From Erythrophleum ivorense (Eukaryota; Streptophyta; Magnoliopsida; Fabales; Fabaceae): a stretch of 64,000 bases of DNA. A program made the position numbers and the translations under genes. Shown one piece after another: positions 1 through 11,021 of the stretch. Positions within the stretch are counted from its first letter, which is position 1. Each line of letters starts with the position of its first letter. The stretch covers positions 62,001 to 126,000 of the forward strand of contig JAIUCV010001099.1 of NCBI GenBank assembly GCA_026724425.1, written 5' to 3'. Under the pieces are notes generated by a model. It had not been told where the DNA came from. It was given only the letters and a program-made list of their open reading frames with translations, and searched no databases.

Positions 1-926
1 GGATGTGGTGACTGTGGCATAGGGAGATCAGTGTTTGAAGATAAATTCTGTTTTTCAGCAGCAAAGGGAAATATACTTTCATACAAAATGACATGTCTAC
101 TGATGAAAACATCTCTAGTATGAAGATCAAGGAGAACATAGCCTTTAGTTCTAGTCTTAAATCCTAGAAAAACACACTTCCGTGCTTTACTATCAAATTT
201 TGTATGCTGTGTTTATGAAGTACATGCATAACATAAAGACCCAAAGACCCTTAAAATGGTAAAATCAGGTGATTTTCCATATAAAAGTTCAAAAGGTGAT
301 TTCTGATTTATAACAGGGGAGGGTAGTCTATTTATGAGATGCACAACATGTATAATAGCATATGACCAGTAGACTAAAGGCAAATGACTCTGAAACATTA
401 TATCATGTGCTACATTAAGAATATGTTGGTGTTTACACTCTACGACACTATTTTGCTCCGGAGTTTCAACACATGAAGTTTGATGTAAAATACTTTTTGA
501 AGTAAAGAAAGATTGCATGTTGAACTCTAGACCATTATCTAACCTAACCATTTTTACAGACAAATGAAATTGATTCTCAAGTAAAGAAACAAGTTTTTCA
601 AAGCAGGGCCTAGCTTTAAATTTTAGTTTCATCATCAAGACCTAAGTGTGATGAGTGAAATCGTCTACCATAGTTAAGAAATAACGGTGACCCTGTACAG
701 AAGTTACATGATAGGGTCCCCATATATCAATATGCAACAACTCAAGAGGTTGAGAAGTTTTTGTAATACTAACAGGAAAATGGAGTTTTCGCTGTTTAGT
801 AAAATGACAAATGTCACAACTTTTATTATTAAATTGGCAAAGATTCTTACATGAAAGAAATGGAAATTGATTTTCTAATACATGAAAAATAGAATGAGAA
901 ACATGACCTAATCTCATATGCCACAA
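1..926 (-). pseudogene. copia Pol fragment: integrase core and start of the IN-RT linker
   Basis: Two open segments in the same frame, 926-642 and 638-213, are separated by a single stop. The first has the GAG_pre-integrase / HHCC zinc motif (WHMRLGHVSH ... CDICHFTKQR) followed by the first catalytic Asp in HIDIWGP. The second has the second Asp in VRLDNGLEF and the Glu in VVECKHQHI, so the DDE triad is present although the usual Arg after the Glu is Cys. It ends with the family motif LLYGKSPDFTILRVFGSLCYA. Below 212 another open stretch continues with copia-like residues (KCVFLGFKTRTKGY), showing decay by stops rather than truncation. Integrase would join the cDNA to host DNA; this copy cannot be translated whole. 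Confidence 0.9.
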
Positions 927-1078
927 ATCAAAGTTATTAGGGGATGGTTTACTTAGAGATATTGTGAGGGTAGTGGATGGTGCATTGGAATCAATAGGTG
1001 GGCGATTCTAATTTGCATGATCCTTAAGGATGTATAGCCTTTGATTAACTTTAGCTGTACCAATCGTTTTCCAGGAGC

Positions 1079-1612
1079 TCAGATCTTGTATAAGACAATG
1101 AGAAGAAAAAAAATGACACAAGAATTAACTTGCAAGGTAAGCTTGCGAACAGAAATAAGATTAAAATTGAAAACAAGAATGTACAGGACATTCAGAAGAC
1201 TAATGCAAGGGGAAATACAAACAGTGCCTGAATAATGTGCATACACTAATGACCTATCAGGAAGTTTAACATGAACAGGTGCTATTTGGTTAGGGAAGGA
1301 AAAACTAGACAATGAAGAACAAACATGGTTAGTGGCACCACTATCCATAATCCACATGGAAACTGTTAAAGAAGCCGATAAAATCTTGGTATTACCTAAA
1401 ACTAAGGAAGGTGAGGGTCCACTTAGTGACAAATCACTAATGGAAGAAATGGCTAAGATGTTGTTTATTTGTGCGGAAGAGCTCTGTGGTAGGATTGAGG
1501 AAGTTTGTGAAATGGATGCAGGCGCAGAAGATTTTATAGAGCAAGTAGTGTTTGATATTGATCTTGAGTGAGTCTCAGAGAGGCAGTGTTGGAAGGCATA
1601 TTGGAACCACAA
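1079..1612 (-). pseudogene. copia protease segment
   Basis: The open frame contains WIMDSGATNHVC, the aspartic-protease active site with the DSG triad intact, then the flap-like LPDRS and the LLNVLYI...FNLISVRKL block typical of copia proteases. It lies in a different frame from the gag segment upstream and from the integrase segment downstream, so at least two frameshifts flank it. The first ~20 codons overlap gag DNA in the wrong frame and are not real protein. The protease normally cleaves the Gag-Pol polyprotein inside the virus-like particle. Confidence 0.88.
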
Positions 1613-2601
1613 GAAGTACCAAGACTTGGTGCAGCTTGAGAGATCACACTATCAATAAAGGATTGTCCACCTCTGTTCCTATAACCAGGTAGATTCTTAT
1701 AGCACGTCTCTATTGTATGTCTTCCTTTACCGCAGAATGTATAGAACTTATTTGTGTTTTTGCTAATTCCTCCATCATTTTGTGACTGACTTGCAGGTTG
1801 AGAGAAATTCTTCCCACTTGCTCGATTAAACAATATTTTCGGCTCTAATCCTCTATTCATTTCTCTTTCTTGTTGAACAACCAGCGAACAGATGCAATTG
1901 ATGGAGGGCAGAGGCTGAATTAGCATGATCTAGGATTTGACATTCAAGAAACGCTCATTCAATCCTTTTAGGAACCGAATGGCATAATCTTGTTGCATAT
2001 ATTCTCTAGCCATGGTGACAGCCCCGCAGGAACACATCTGATTGCAGGAGCATTGAGGGAGTGGTTGGAAGTTCAATAACTCATCCCAAACGATTTTGAG
2101 ACGAGTGAAGTAATCAGTGACAGTGAGATCTCCTTGTCGCATTTGGTAGATCTCTTCTTGAAGTTTAGAGATCTAAAACATGTCACCTTGACTAAATCGG
2201 TCTTTCAAATCTGTCCAGACCTCGTATGCCCAATCTATCCATATCACACTTTGCGTGATCATTGGAGATACCAATAGGGAAATCCAGGATAACACCAGAG
2301 TATTCTGCCATTGCCAAGTCTGAAAAATTGGATCAGAGGTACTAGGCATCTGGATGGTGCCATTAATGAACTGATATTTGTTTTTTGATAGGAGCGCCAT
2401 CTTCATCACTCTTGCCCAGGGATGGTAATTTTGTCCAGTCAAGGGTGACAACACTAGAATAAGCACTGGATTCTCATTTGGGTGTACATAATAGAAATTA
2501 GAGGGATCTTGCACTCCATCGACTGAGCCACCAGGTACACCAGTGGTGGTGTGCAATGGCTAAGCAACAGCAGAAGGTGGATCAGACGAGTCGGAGGCCA
2601 T
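1534..2601 (-). pseudogene. copia gag with one-Cys-short zinc knuckle
   Basis: The start is taken at ATG 2601-2599, which opens MASDSSDPPSAVA and then meets a TAG at 2562-2560. The same frame continues through 2556-2173, 2142-1930 and 1926-1534. It carries the UBN2/Retrotran_gag signature: ENPVLILVLSPLTGQNYHPW, then LKDRFSQGD and LTVTDYFTRLKIVWDELLNF. A CCHC knuckle follows near 1720 (FYTFCGKGRHTIETCY) in which the first Cys has become Tyr. Gag would form the particle and bind element RNA. In-frame stops lie near 2560, 2173 and 1930; at the last, the residue usually seen in this family is Gln, consistent with CAG/CAA decay. Confidence 0.9.
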
Positions 2602-2700
2602 GGACGAGTAGGGTAAGAGATAGCTAAGCTGAAACGAAGCTCATAAGAAAAGCAGGTTGAGTAAGGCGGGTGAAATAGCAAAACAGATTACCCAAATCGG

Positions 2701-2712
2701 GCTTTGATACCA
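2701..2712 (-). other. primer-binding site of the copia element
   Basis: On the minus strand the 12 bases directly after the LTR read TGGTATCAAAGC, one transition away from the plant initiator-Met tRNA primer site TGGTATCAGAGC. It fixes the LTR inner edge at 2713. Confidence 0.88.
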
Positions 2713-2930
2713 TATCACGAACAATGATAGGAAGAAAATCCAAAATTATTTCATTAATGGATCTCATGACTATTTATACACATTTATCAAACTGAATAAG
2801 GGAATAAAAATAGCTGTACAATTATAACAAACTCCTAAATACATAACTATATAAATAACTAATCAAGCTTAGTAGAAAAAATCTAATCTATCTATTTCTT
2901 GTTAATGACGCTGTGAAAAGGGACTCATCA
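2713..2930 (-). repeat. 5' LTR of the copia element
   Basis: About 218 bp between the primer site and a TGATGAGTCC start (complement of 2930-2921). The inner end reads TA instead of CA when viewed on the minus strand, a single transition. A TATAAATAG box sits at 2778-2770, about 150 bp into the LTR, as expected for a U3 promoter. The partner LTR is off the window. Confidence 0.82.
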
Positions 2931-4033
2931 ATATGAAGTAGATAATATTGGGGGTCCTATTTTTATCAAGCCATCACATCATCATTATTAAATTAGAAAC
3001 ATAGCTATAACTTTAGCCAATTTCAACATTCATAGAAGACAAATGGCATAACATCCCTTCCCAAATGTTAATTCAAGGTCATATATACTCGATGCAAAAC
3101 AAGATTGGGTTTTTCATTGACTCTATATGATCAAGAAGCATTCCAAAGTAAATCCACACACAAAGCCAAAATAAAAGGACAGAGAAATTTAGCTAGCAGA
3201 ATGTAATTTAGACCTTCAAGTAAAGAAAATTCCACTAATACCAAGGCGTGCTAATAGGCATCGAACCATTAAATATCTCAAGATGAATTAAACAATTCTG
3301 ATCTTCTCAATTGAGCAATCCCTTTAATTGCTCAATTGAGAAGATATGAATTGTTCAATTCATCTTCGATTGCTCAATTGAGGAATCTGGAAAAAATGAG
3401 AGAAGTGGAAAGGTAATGGTAACAACATTATAATCAACGTTAATAATGATCTAGTTTATACAAACTATAGTTACAAACTTAGAATAACAAAAGTAAAATA
3501 TAGAGAACACCTAGTTTGTAGATAAAATCGAATTTGGCATATCAATTCAGGGATTGAAACATTCAATTAAATAACTTGTAAATACAAAACATTTTAGAAC
3601 ACAATTCTTCATATGTAATCAACTTGGAGAGTTGTCACTATGTATAATATGGAAAAAATAAAAAGGTGAGCATCAGTGAGCTGGAGGCTTTACATAAGCA
3701 TACATTAAAAAATATATAATTGGTTTCATGGCAAGATAGCCAAAAGGTGCATATTTTAAAAAAAATCAGCACCATAAATTCAGGAATGGGATATATATTC
3801 AGCAATAGAACCACTTGTCATATAATTTGTGGATGTATTATTTTACTTTTTAGAAGTATGCTTGTTTGAAGAAAAACCAACCTTGAGACATTTTCAGTTT
3901 TTAGCTTCCATTGGTAATTATATGAACTAGGTTCATGTAGACAAGGACGCTTATGTGAAATATGGGACAAAATTAGCTAGTTCAAAAATAACTTGATTCA
4001 AAATCTTTAAATAATCCTTTGCATCTTCTAGTT
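2931..4033. other. AT-rich intergenic DNA without a recognised gene
   Basis: No open frame of interest and no family motif was seen apart from the long hairpin at 3281-3365. The right end approaches the pol tail of the next element, so its last part may be decayed retrotransposon DNA. Confidence 0.5.
3281..3365. repeat. long hairpin (39-bp inverted repeat, 7-base loop)
   Basis: The 19-base arms 3301-3319 and 3327-3345 are perfect reverse complements around the loop CCCTTTA. The pairing extends outward to 3281 and 3365 with 3 mismatches in 39. A further ATTGCTCAATTGAGG copy follows at about 3372. The palindrome TCAATTGA recurs throughout. It could be a MITE remnant or a small-RNA hairpin; no TSD was identified. 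Confidence 0.8.
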
Positions 4034-4201
4034 GGACCTATCATAAGAGTAAGGGCTAAAAGATTTAAAGAAGTATTGAATAGACTTGTTTAAGAGACTT
4101 GGACTAAGCAAAATTTTGACAAATCCGATTCAAGTATTAATCAAGACATCCTCAATATTTTTTGGGCTAAAGATGGAACTGCTAGAGTTATTTTGGGTTA
4201 G
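4034..4201 (+). pseudogene. C-terminal tail of a Ty3/gypsy polyprotein
   Basis: The frame reads GPIIRVRAKRFKEVLNRLV, then a stop, then ETWTKQNF and onward to TAG at 4199. Just upstream, in frame, is PLHLLV. The GP-I-x-R-x-RAK-R-F-K-E-x-L-x-x-LV block is the usual last segment of plant gypsy polyproteins that carry the gag type found here at 5898. I see no integrase or RT upstream, so only the tail survives. It lies just before the LTR that ends at 4821, which is the normal position for the 3' end of an element. Confidence 0.68.
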
Positions 4202-4286
4202 AATATTGCAAATTAAAAAACTTGGACCAAGGACCATACATAGATTAACTCATTTGGATCTAACTAATGTTATTATGGGTTTAATA

Positions 4287-4821
4287 TGTTGACTTCTAGA
4301 AGTCTTATGTATTTGGATGAAAATTAGAATTAATTAGGCAAATTCTTTTTTCCTTTTCTATTTTTTTTAAAATTGATTATTTTATATTCCTAATTTCTAA
4401 GTCATTTAGTTAGGATTATGCAATTAGTTTTCTAGTTTTCCTCCAACAGACAGATTTAACTTACACTATAAATACATGTATTCTACCTCTATTTGTAATT
4501 AGATTGGAAGTAATAGAATTATTTTGAGTTTTTTCTCTAATTGTGAGAGTATTATCTTTCCTTTGCTCTTATGAAGCTTTTGTCTTGTCAACCTCTCATT
4601 GGGTTGGTGATTCAAGTTTGTAAAAACCCCCAATTTGTGCTTCGACCCAAATGTGTTGTTGTGTAGATTGGTTCATTGTGTTCATAGTTGGGCGTGCGGT
4701 CTAAGTAACAGGTCAATTTTCCTATAACGTTGGTTAGCTATTTACATTTGTTAGGTCTTAAACCATCATCTATCCTACAACCTATGCTATAAAGATTGGG
4801 CTATCCCTTAATTTCGCATCA
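4287..4821 (+). repeat. probable LTR of the decayed gypsy element
   Basis: The right edge is set by CA at 4820-4821, two bases before a degenerate primer site. The left edge (TGTTGACTTC at 4287) is a guess from its position after the pol tail. A TATAAATA box lies at 4467-4474 and is followed by a T-rich stretch, as in a promoter-bearing LTR. No partner LTR was found downstream because the element is broken after gag. Confidence 0.5.
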
Positions 4822-4823
4822 TT

Positions 4824-4835
4824 TAGTATTAGAGC
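4824..4835 (+). other. degenerate tRNA-Met primer-binding site
   Basis: TAGTATTAGAGC differs from TGGTATCAGAGC by two transitions (G to A, C to T). It sits two bases after an LTR-like CA end and about 1 kb before the gag start. Confidence 0.68.
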
Positions 4836-5897
4836 TTTGCTTTACATGGTAGGTTGTCCATCATTAACCACCTTTTTTTCCTTCTAGCTTATAGATTTCT
4901 TGTTTACCATATCTCTTCTTTGCCACCTTTTAATACCTAGAAAAAAAAATTCTATTTTTTTTAATTTTTAGATTTAGTCCTTAGTGTGCAAGATTTGGTT
5001 TTTATACTACAAGAGCCATTTATTTTGTAATATAGAAAATTTTCTTATCTATAAGTTCTATTTTGTTTCTTATATGTTTGACCCTTTTTGTTTGAGTTTT
5101 TGGATGATTAATAGGTGTTTCTTAAAGTTCAGAACCTCAATTTTCATGCTTTTTTGGAATTGTTCCAATTGGAGTTTTCTATATTGAGATATATTAGGTT
5201 TTGTTTGGTAACGTTTCTTACAAATTTGATTTGTCTAGTTTGTTTCCTATTTTGTGATTTTATGAGTTTTTTTTTCTTGGCTATTTCATCTAATCATGTT
5301 AGAAGAGAAAAGCCTAAAAAAAAAAAACAAAAAACAAAACAAAACAAAAAGAAACAAAAAAAAATTTATTAAATAACTTTCCATTCCATTTTTTTTCATA
5401 TTTTTTCTTATTTCCTTTGATCTTGTGTTGTGCACTTTCCTATTTTGATTTGCCTTTGTTTCCTTTTTCCTTTATTTGAACTTTCTTATTTTAATCTTGC
5501 ATTATGTGTGGCTCTTTGGGATATTAAACTTGATCTTGCATTGCTAAGTGATTAAATATTTTTACTTCTCTTTGGAATCCTAGCCTAACCAAATCCTAAC
5601 CTTAATTGTGACTAGTGTGCACCAATCATGACTTTTCAGACCACCTACCTATACATACTTGGTTGAATTGATAATTGATAATATTGGATTACTTGATGAG
5701 GTCTTAGGTGACATAAGAGTTCAGAATTAATATTGAGAGGTAAAAGGTAAGAATGGGTAAGATCATTATAGAAAAAGCCAAAAAGAGACAAAAAACAAAC
5801 ACGAGTGGGAATGTTATATCTTAATTAAGTGAAACATGTGAGGGAGTGTTTCTGAGATCCTATATACTTTTATTTCTTTCATTTCTTTTTCACTAAC
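4836..5897 (+). other. T-rich leader of the decayed gypsy element
   Basis: This is the untranslated stretch between primer site and gag. It is strikingly T-rich on the plus strand, with an A-rich (AAAAC)n-like tract at 5316-5366. No protein motif was seen. Two short open frames (4984-5187, 5115-5372) are composition artefacts. Confidence 0.55.
5316..5366. repeat. (AAAAC)n-like low-complexity tract
   Basis: A run of A with single C or G interruptions, mostly in AAAAC units. Confidence 0.85.
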
Positions 5898-6807
5898 ATG
5901 GCATATAATCGAGAAAAAGGATTTACTCATGAAAGTGATAATGATAGTCACAATTCATTCGGGGTAGCACCTTTGTAAATGAAAGCACTAGTGAGGCATT
6001 TTAAGAGGATGCTTGATAAGCAGTTAAAAGGACTCTATAAATACTTAGATCAAGTGGAGAGTATAATTTCTAATCAAAGGACTACTCAAACCAACTAAAG
6101 ACGAGCTCAAGTTGCACGCTCACAACACCGTGAATATGTGAAAGACATGGAGAGCCATGATGAAGATTATGAAGGGGAGGAGATTTAGCCAAGAAAAAGG
6201 CCATTTAACCTACAAAGAGGACCACTGAGGAGGCTTAGAGATGAAAAAGAAAGCCTTGGGGGAGTAAAAGTCATAATTCCTTCCTTTCAAGGTAATAGCG
6301 ATCCAAAAACATCAAGTGAAAGATGCATGTAGGGCAAATCTTTTCATGCCATAACTACTTGATGGTAAAAAGGTCAAAATTACTACTCTTAAGTTTACTA
6401 ATTATGCTTTTGTTTGGTGGGACTAGATGCAGAAGGAATAGATTAGAAATAGAAAGCGAAGGAGATGAAGGCTATCATGAGAAGGAGATTCATTCCATCA
6501 TATTTTCTAAGGGAACTTTGCAATAAGTCTCAATGCATTACTCAAAGATCTAAGGGTGTGGATGAGTACTACAAGGAGATGTAAATAGCCATAATTAGAG
6601 CTAATGTAGAAGAAGATCCATAAGCAACAATGACTTGCTTCTTAGATGGGCTCAACCATGACATTGCCAATGTTGTAGAAATATACTACTATGTGAAGAT
6701 TGATGACTTGACCCATCAAGTTGCCAAGGTGGAGAAATAACTCAAGAGGAAGAATGTTGTAAAGAATAACTTTAATTCAAGTTTTTTCAACTCATGGAGA
6801 AATAACT
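5898..6807 (+). pseudogene. Ty3/gypsy gag, N-terminal two thirds, interrupted by an LTR insertion
   Basis: ATG at 5898 opens MAYNREKGFTHESD; stops follow soon after. Recognisable blocks in order are GGVKVIIPSFQGNSDPK, CHNYLMVK, KVKITTLKFTNYAFVWWD, MKAIMRRRFIPSYF, QRSKGVDEYYKEM, IIRANVEEDP and TCFLDGLNHDIANVVE. They form the retrotransposon gag (capsid) domain of plant Ty3/gypsy elements. Frame changes near 6320 and near 6450, plus about a dozen stops, make it non-functional. The frame is cut at 6807 by LTR-A and resumes at 9741. Confidence 0.88.
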
Positions 6808-9740
6808 TGTAACACCCCAAAATTAATTAAAGTGTTAATTATGGATTTAGATTAATTAAGAATAATTAATATGGAGTAATTGGGCAAGTTATATGAATGA
6901 AAATTTTAAATAGATAAATTATTAATATGAGTTTGAGATTTAATTAGGTTAGAAATCTCATTTATTCCTAAATTAAAATTTAATAGGCCATGGTTAGAGA
7001 CTAATGGAGGCCCAATAATTTTAAGTGCAAACCCAACCTTTTAATGTGAGACTTGGCCCAAGAGAGAACACCTAGTGATGGCCAAATCTGATTTAGTGAG
7101 ATACAGGTCTAAGACCCAACTTACATAAGCTCTTGTAATTGGCCCAATATCTCTTATGTAGCCTTAACCAAATGGGCTATTGAAAACTTGACTCAATCCA
7201 ACTAAAAAAAAATTTAAATTCTTGTAATTGGCCTAACAAATCAAAACCTTAGCTCAACAACTAGTGGGAGCCCAATAGGTCCTTGGGCTGGTGGGTCAAC
7301 CTATAACCCATTTAAGACCCAACTTAAACCCTAAAAATCATTCTAGCCATCCCCTATTCTGTAGAACCACAAGAAACACAAACACAAATTTGGAGGTCCA
7401 AAGGGAAGGCTAGGGTTAGTAGCAAATTTCCATCATTTCTCACTTTTAGAGTAAGATTTAGTTAAGGTAATAGTTATATAACTTAATCCTCTCCTCTTTT
7501 TCTTCGATTTGACCTGATTGGCTTCTCATTTGGAGCACTTTCACCTACACCAAATCTGAAACTTGATATTTGATGTTTTCATGGTGAAATTTCGTAAGTT
7601 AAGGCTGGGGGTGTTATTAGGTAAGTATAAACGCTTCATTTTGATGTATTTTTTACTAGTTTAAGACCCCCATAGTAGATTTATAGTATGGGCCCTAATT
7701 TTGTGGGAATTTTCATAGGGTTTGAAGTGATATTTTGATGTTTCTGGTTTAGGGAAGGCAAAACTCGAAATTAGAAGCTCTTTGTGATTGGGTAGGTGTC
7801 TCTTAGGTAACTATTAGTAATTTAATTCTTTAAGCATTAGGTTATTACCATAAATGATGAATGAGATAGTGATGAACTGATATAAAGTGATAATTTTCTA
7901 ATATTATGATTATAGGAGGATTTTGGTATTGCTATTAGCTTCCCAACTTATCTACAAGTGAGGTAACTAGGGTTCATGCTAATTCTATGCATATGTCTAT
8001 TTTAATTTTGTATTTGCTACATGATTATGATTTTGAGTGCTAAATGAATTAGTTGGCTATCTGTTATATGTGATTGGACCTTGTGAGTTCATGGTAGAGC
8101 TGTGGTACGGCTGCCACTCATGCATGTGCTTTGATCGGGCACTGGGTTGTGATTAGACCCCAGATGCACTGAGCCCTGGTTGTGCTCATCGGGGAGTAGG
8201 TGCCATGGACGGGCCTCTCCCGGTGTTATTAGCCTTTAACATGTGGAATTGTGATTGCTAGTAGGGAATAATAATCATCAATAACCTAATTATTTCATTT
8301 ATTGATATGGTTAGTACATTTTTTGATGCTTATATGAAAGCACGCATATATGTGAATTAAACTGGAATATATGAATGGAATTTGCCTTGGTTACTGGGAT
8401 TTGCATCTCACCCCATTTTATGAGATCATACTTTTAGGTGAAGGCCCTTTGGATAAGGATAAGGGGAAGCAAGTGGATAAAAATTCATGAGTTCTAGCCA
8501 TGTGTGGAGGAGGCTACATTTGGGCTGATCTGAGTAGAGTAGATGCAATTTCGTTCTTTTTTCATATAGTATCATCATGTAATCATGTTGCCAAGTGTAG
8601 GCATTTATATTTTGATTACTTAGGATGTATCTATTGAGGAGTTAGGCCTCATTTTAGCTTAGTATTGGATGTATGAACTTATAACATCTGATGTATTAAC
8701 CTTGTTGAACTTATGGTATGGTCAATTATTGGAAATGTAATCCTGTGATACATTAGATGTTGATATAAACTAGTGATGTATGGAATCTCTAATGGAATGT
8801 GTATCGAATGATAATTATTGATAGTTTATGAATTCTTGCTGCTATTACTCTATGAACTTGTTGATATAGGGTAGTTAGAGGAGTAAAAATTAACACTTAA
8901 GTTTTGAACTAGTAATAATAGATAAGCTGGGTAAATTAGGCTAATGAAAGCTATTAGAGCCCCACAAATTAAGGTAGAGTGGCCTTAGGGTGTCATTGGA
9001 GGGAGAGTGGAGAGTATGAGACAAGATTTTAGAAGTTGTAAGATCAGAAGGCATTTCGCCGCGGCCAATAGAGGCGAAGTTGCTCAGGGAGAGTACTAGA
9101 GAGCAAATCGCTGTAGCGAGAAGTGGAATTAGCCACGGCAAAATGTGAGAGGCCAAATTGGAAATTGTTCAGAGGGTAATTTGCGGCGGCTAAATGGGAA
9201 TTGGCCGTGACTAACTTTTGTGAAAATGTCTCAGGCATTCCAGAGAGGAATTAGCCGTGGCGAAAGGGGGAATTGATCGTGGCCAATAGTAAGAGGCGAG
9301 TGAGGTAGGCTCCATAGCGCCACGATGGAGCTCCAATTTGCTGTGATGAAACCCATGGAGATATAAGAGTGAACCTGAGAGCAATTGGCTGCGGCGCAAA
9401 GACATTTAACCGTGGCTAATAGTCCTAAACTCTTATTTTAACCTAGAAACCCTGGTTTTTCCTATGGCAACCCCAAGGGATAACTTAGAAACACTGGTAG
9501 AAGATTCTCGTGAGTTGGAATTAATGGGTAATAAAATCAAAGGCTTATAAATGAGTGTTTGTTTCTCTTGTGTATATGAATGTTAGTAATTATTTGGTTG
9601 ATGACTATAATAACATTAATGTTCAAATTTTTTTTGCATTTTTTGAATGTAACTAGTCATAATGTCTTTTAACCCTGATTTATGATTATTAATCACATAT
9701 TTAACCTTAATTATAATAATTAGAAGTTAGGGTCGTCACA
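6808..9740 (+). mobile_element. solo LTR-A, inserted in the gypsy gag (TSD TAACT)
   Basis: It starts TGTAACACCCC and ends GTCGTCACA, with identical 5-bp flanks TAACT at 6803-6807 and 9741-9745. Removing element and one flank copy rejoins the gag frame. The length of 2933 bp matches the 3' LTR at 57019-59952 (2934 bp), and the sequence follows it landmark by landmark: AATTAATTAA-rich start, TATATAA at 7475-7481 followed by CT-rich DNA, the GCCCTGGTTGTGCTC block near 8180, hairpin near 8395, CpG-rich cluster at 9050-9425. No internal gag-pol is present, so it is a product of LTR-LTR recombination. Open frames inside it are not genes. Confidence 0.93.
9050..9425 (+). repeat. CpG-rich motif cluster of LTR-A (copy 1)
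   Basis: Degenerate units such as TCGCCGCGGCCAAT, ATTTGCGGCGGCTAAAT and TTAGCCGTGGCGAAA recur every 30-50 bp in otherwise AT-rich DNA. Many CG steps are already TG or CA. Confidence 0.75.
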
Positions 9741-10135
9741 TAACTCAAAGAATGATATTCCCTCTTTTTCAAATTCAAAGGAGAATGAATCTAAGAAAGG
9801 GAAAAAGTTGGCTACCCCTCCTAAGAAGGTTCAAAGCAGACTTAGTTCTTCAAGAAATTGAGACATAAGATGCTTCAAGTGCTAAGAGAGAGGACACATC
9901 TTTAGTGAATGTCCTAACAAGTGAACTATGACTATCAACAACTTTGGTGAGTGGGAAATTGAAAAAGGAACAACTGAAGAAGAAGAAAAAGAGCTATTCA
10001 TAGAGAATGAAGATGGAGAATATACGGAAGAAGGAAAACTCCTTCTGACTAGGAAAGCCCTTAGTGCCTAGATGATGGTGGAAGAAAATGAGCAAAGAGA
10101 GAACTTGTTTCATACTTGTTACCAAATCCAAGTTA
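9741..10135 (+). pseudogene. Ty3/gypsy gag, C-terminal part with zinc knuckle
   Basis: This continues the gag of 5898-6807 after the LTR-A insertion. It reads KGKKLATPPKK, then RCFKC-x-ERGHIFSECPNK, a CX2CX4HX4C knuckle with all four ligands but a stop inside. An acidic stretch follows (EEEEKELFIENEDGEY), then GKLLLTRKALS and EENEQRENLFHTCYQIQ, which normally leads straight into the protease. The protease never comes: similarity stops near 10135, where truncated LTR-A begins. The knuckle would bind element RNA. Confidence 0.85.
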
Positions 10136-11021
10136 ACAAAGCACAAAATACATACACTTGGCAATATGATTACATGATGATGCTATACAAGGGAATAATA
10201 AAAATTATTATCTATCCTAAATTAGGTCCATCCAAGTGCAGAACTTCCTACACATGGTTTAAGTTTATGGATATTCATCCACTTGCTTCCTTTTATCCTT
10301 ACCTGAAAGACCTTTACCTGAAATAGTTAGCCCATAAAATGAGGTGAGAAACAAATCTCAGTAACCCAAAGGCAAATTCCATTTATATATTCTAATTTAA
10401 TTAACATATTTGCATGAAATTCGATAAGCATCAAGAAAATATACCAGTCATATTTGTAAATGAAACAATTAGGTTATCAGTGACTATTATCTTATACTAG
10501 CAATCACATATCTACATGTTAAAGGCTATTAACACCGGGAGAGGCTCGTCCACGGCACCAATTCCTCAATAAGCACAACCTAGGCTCATGTATATAATGG
10601 TCTGATCACAACTAAGTGCCCGATTGAAGCACAATGCATGGGTGGCAGTTGCACCACAGCTCCACCATGGATTCACAAGGTCCAAACATAATATATCAGA
10701 TAGCCAACCATTCATTGTGCATTTCAAAATCATTCATGTATAACATATATAAAATTAAAGTAGACATATGTATAAAATTTAACATGAACCTCGATTACCT
10801 CACTTGTAGACAATTTCTTGAAAGCCAATAACAATGCTACTTAGCTTATGAACACAAAATAAGACCATTACCATTCCTACTCATTAATTTATAGCAGCAA
10901 ACAAGTACCCAAAGAATTAAAATACTAATGGCTACCTAGAGAATACTTACCCAGCCACTGCAAGTCTCCAATTTTGGATTTCATGTTTCCCTCACTAGTA
11001 ACTTCAGAGTATCACCTTAAA

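Larger units (their letters stand above)
1..2930 (-). mobile_element. Ty1/copia LTR retrotransposon, 5' part, cut by window edge
   Basis: Read on the minus strand the order is LTR (2930-2713), primer-binding site (2712-2701), gag (from 2601), zinc knuckle, protease, integrase. This PR-IN order before RT is diagnostic of Ty1/copia. The end of integrase and the start of the region before RT reach base 1, so RT, RNase H and the 3' LTR lie outside the window. The reading frame carries several stops and at least two frameshifts (between zinc knuckle and protease, and between protease and integrase), so the element is dead. The expected 5-bp TSD cannot be tested because only one end is present; the base after the LTR on the plus strand is 2931. 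Confidence 0.93.

Noticed and set aside
6808..9740. Reading this insert as a DNA transposon with TGTAA...TCACA ends
   Set aside because: The same sequence is the 3' LTR of a gag-pol element at 57019-59952, with polypurine tract and primer site in the right places.
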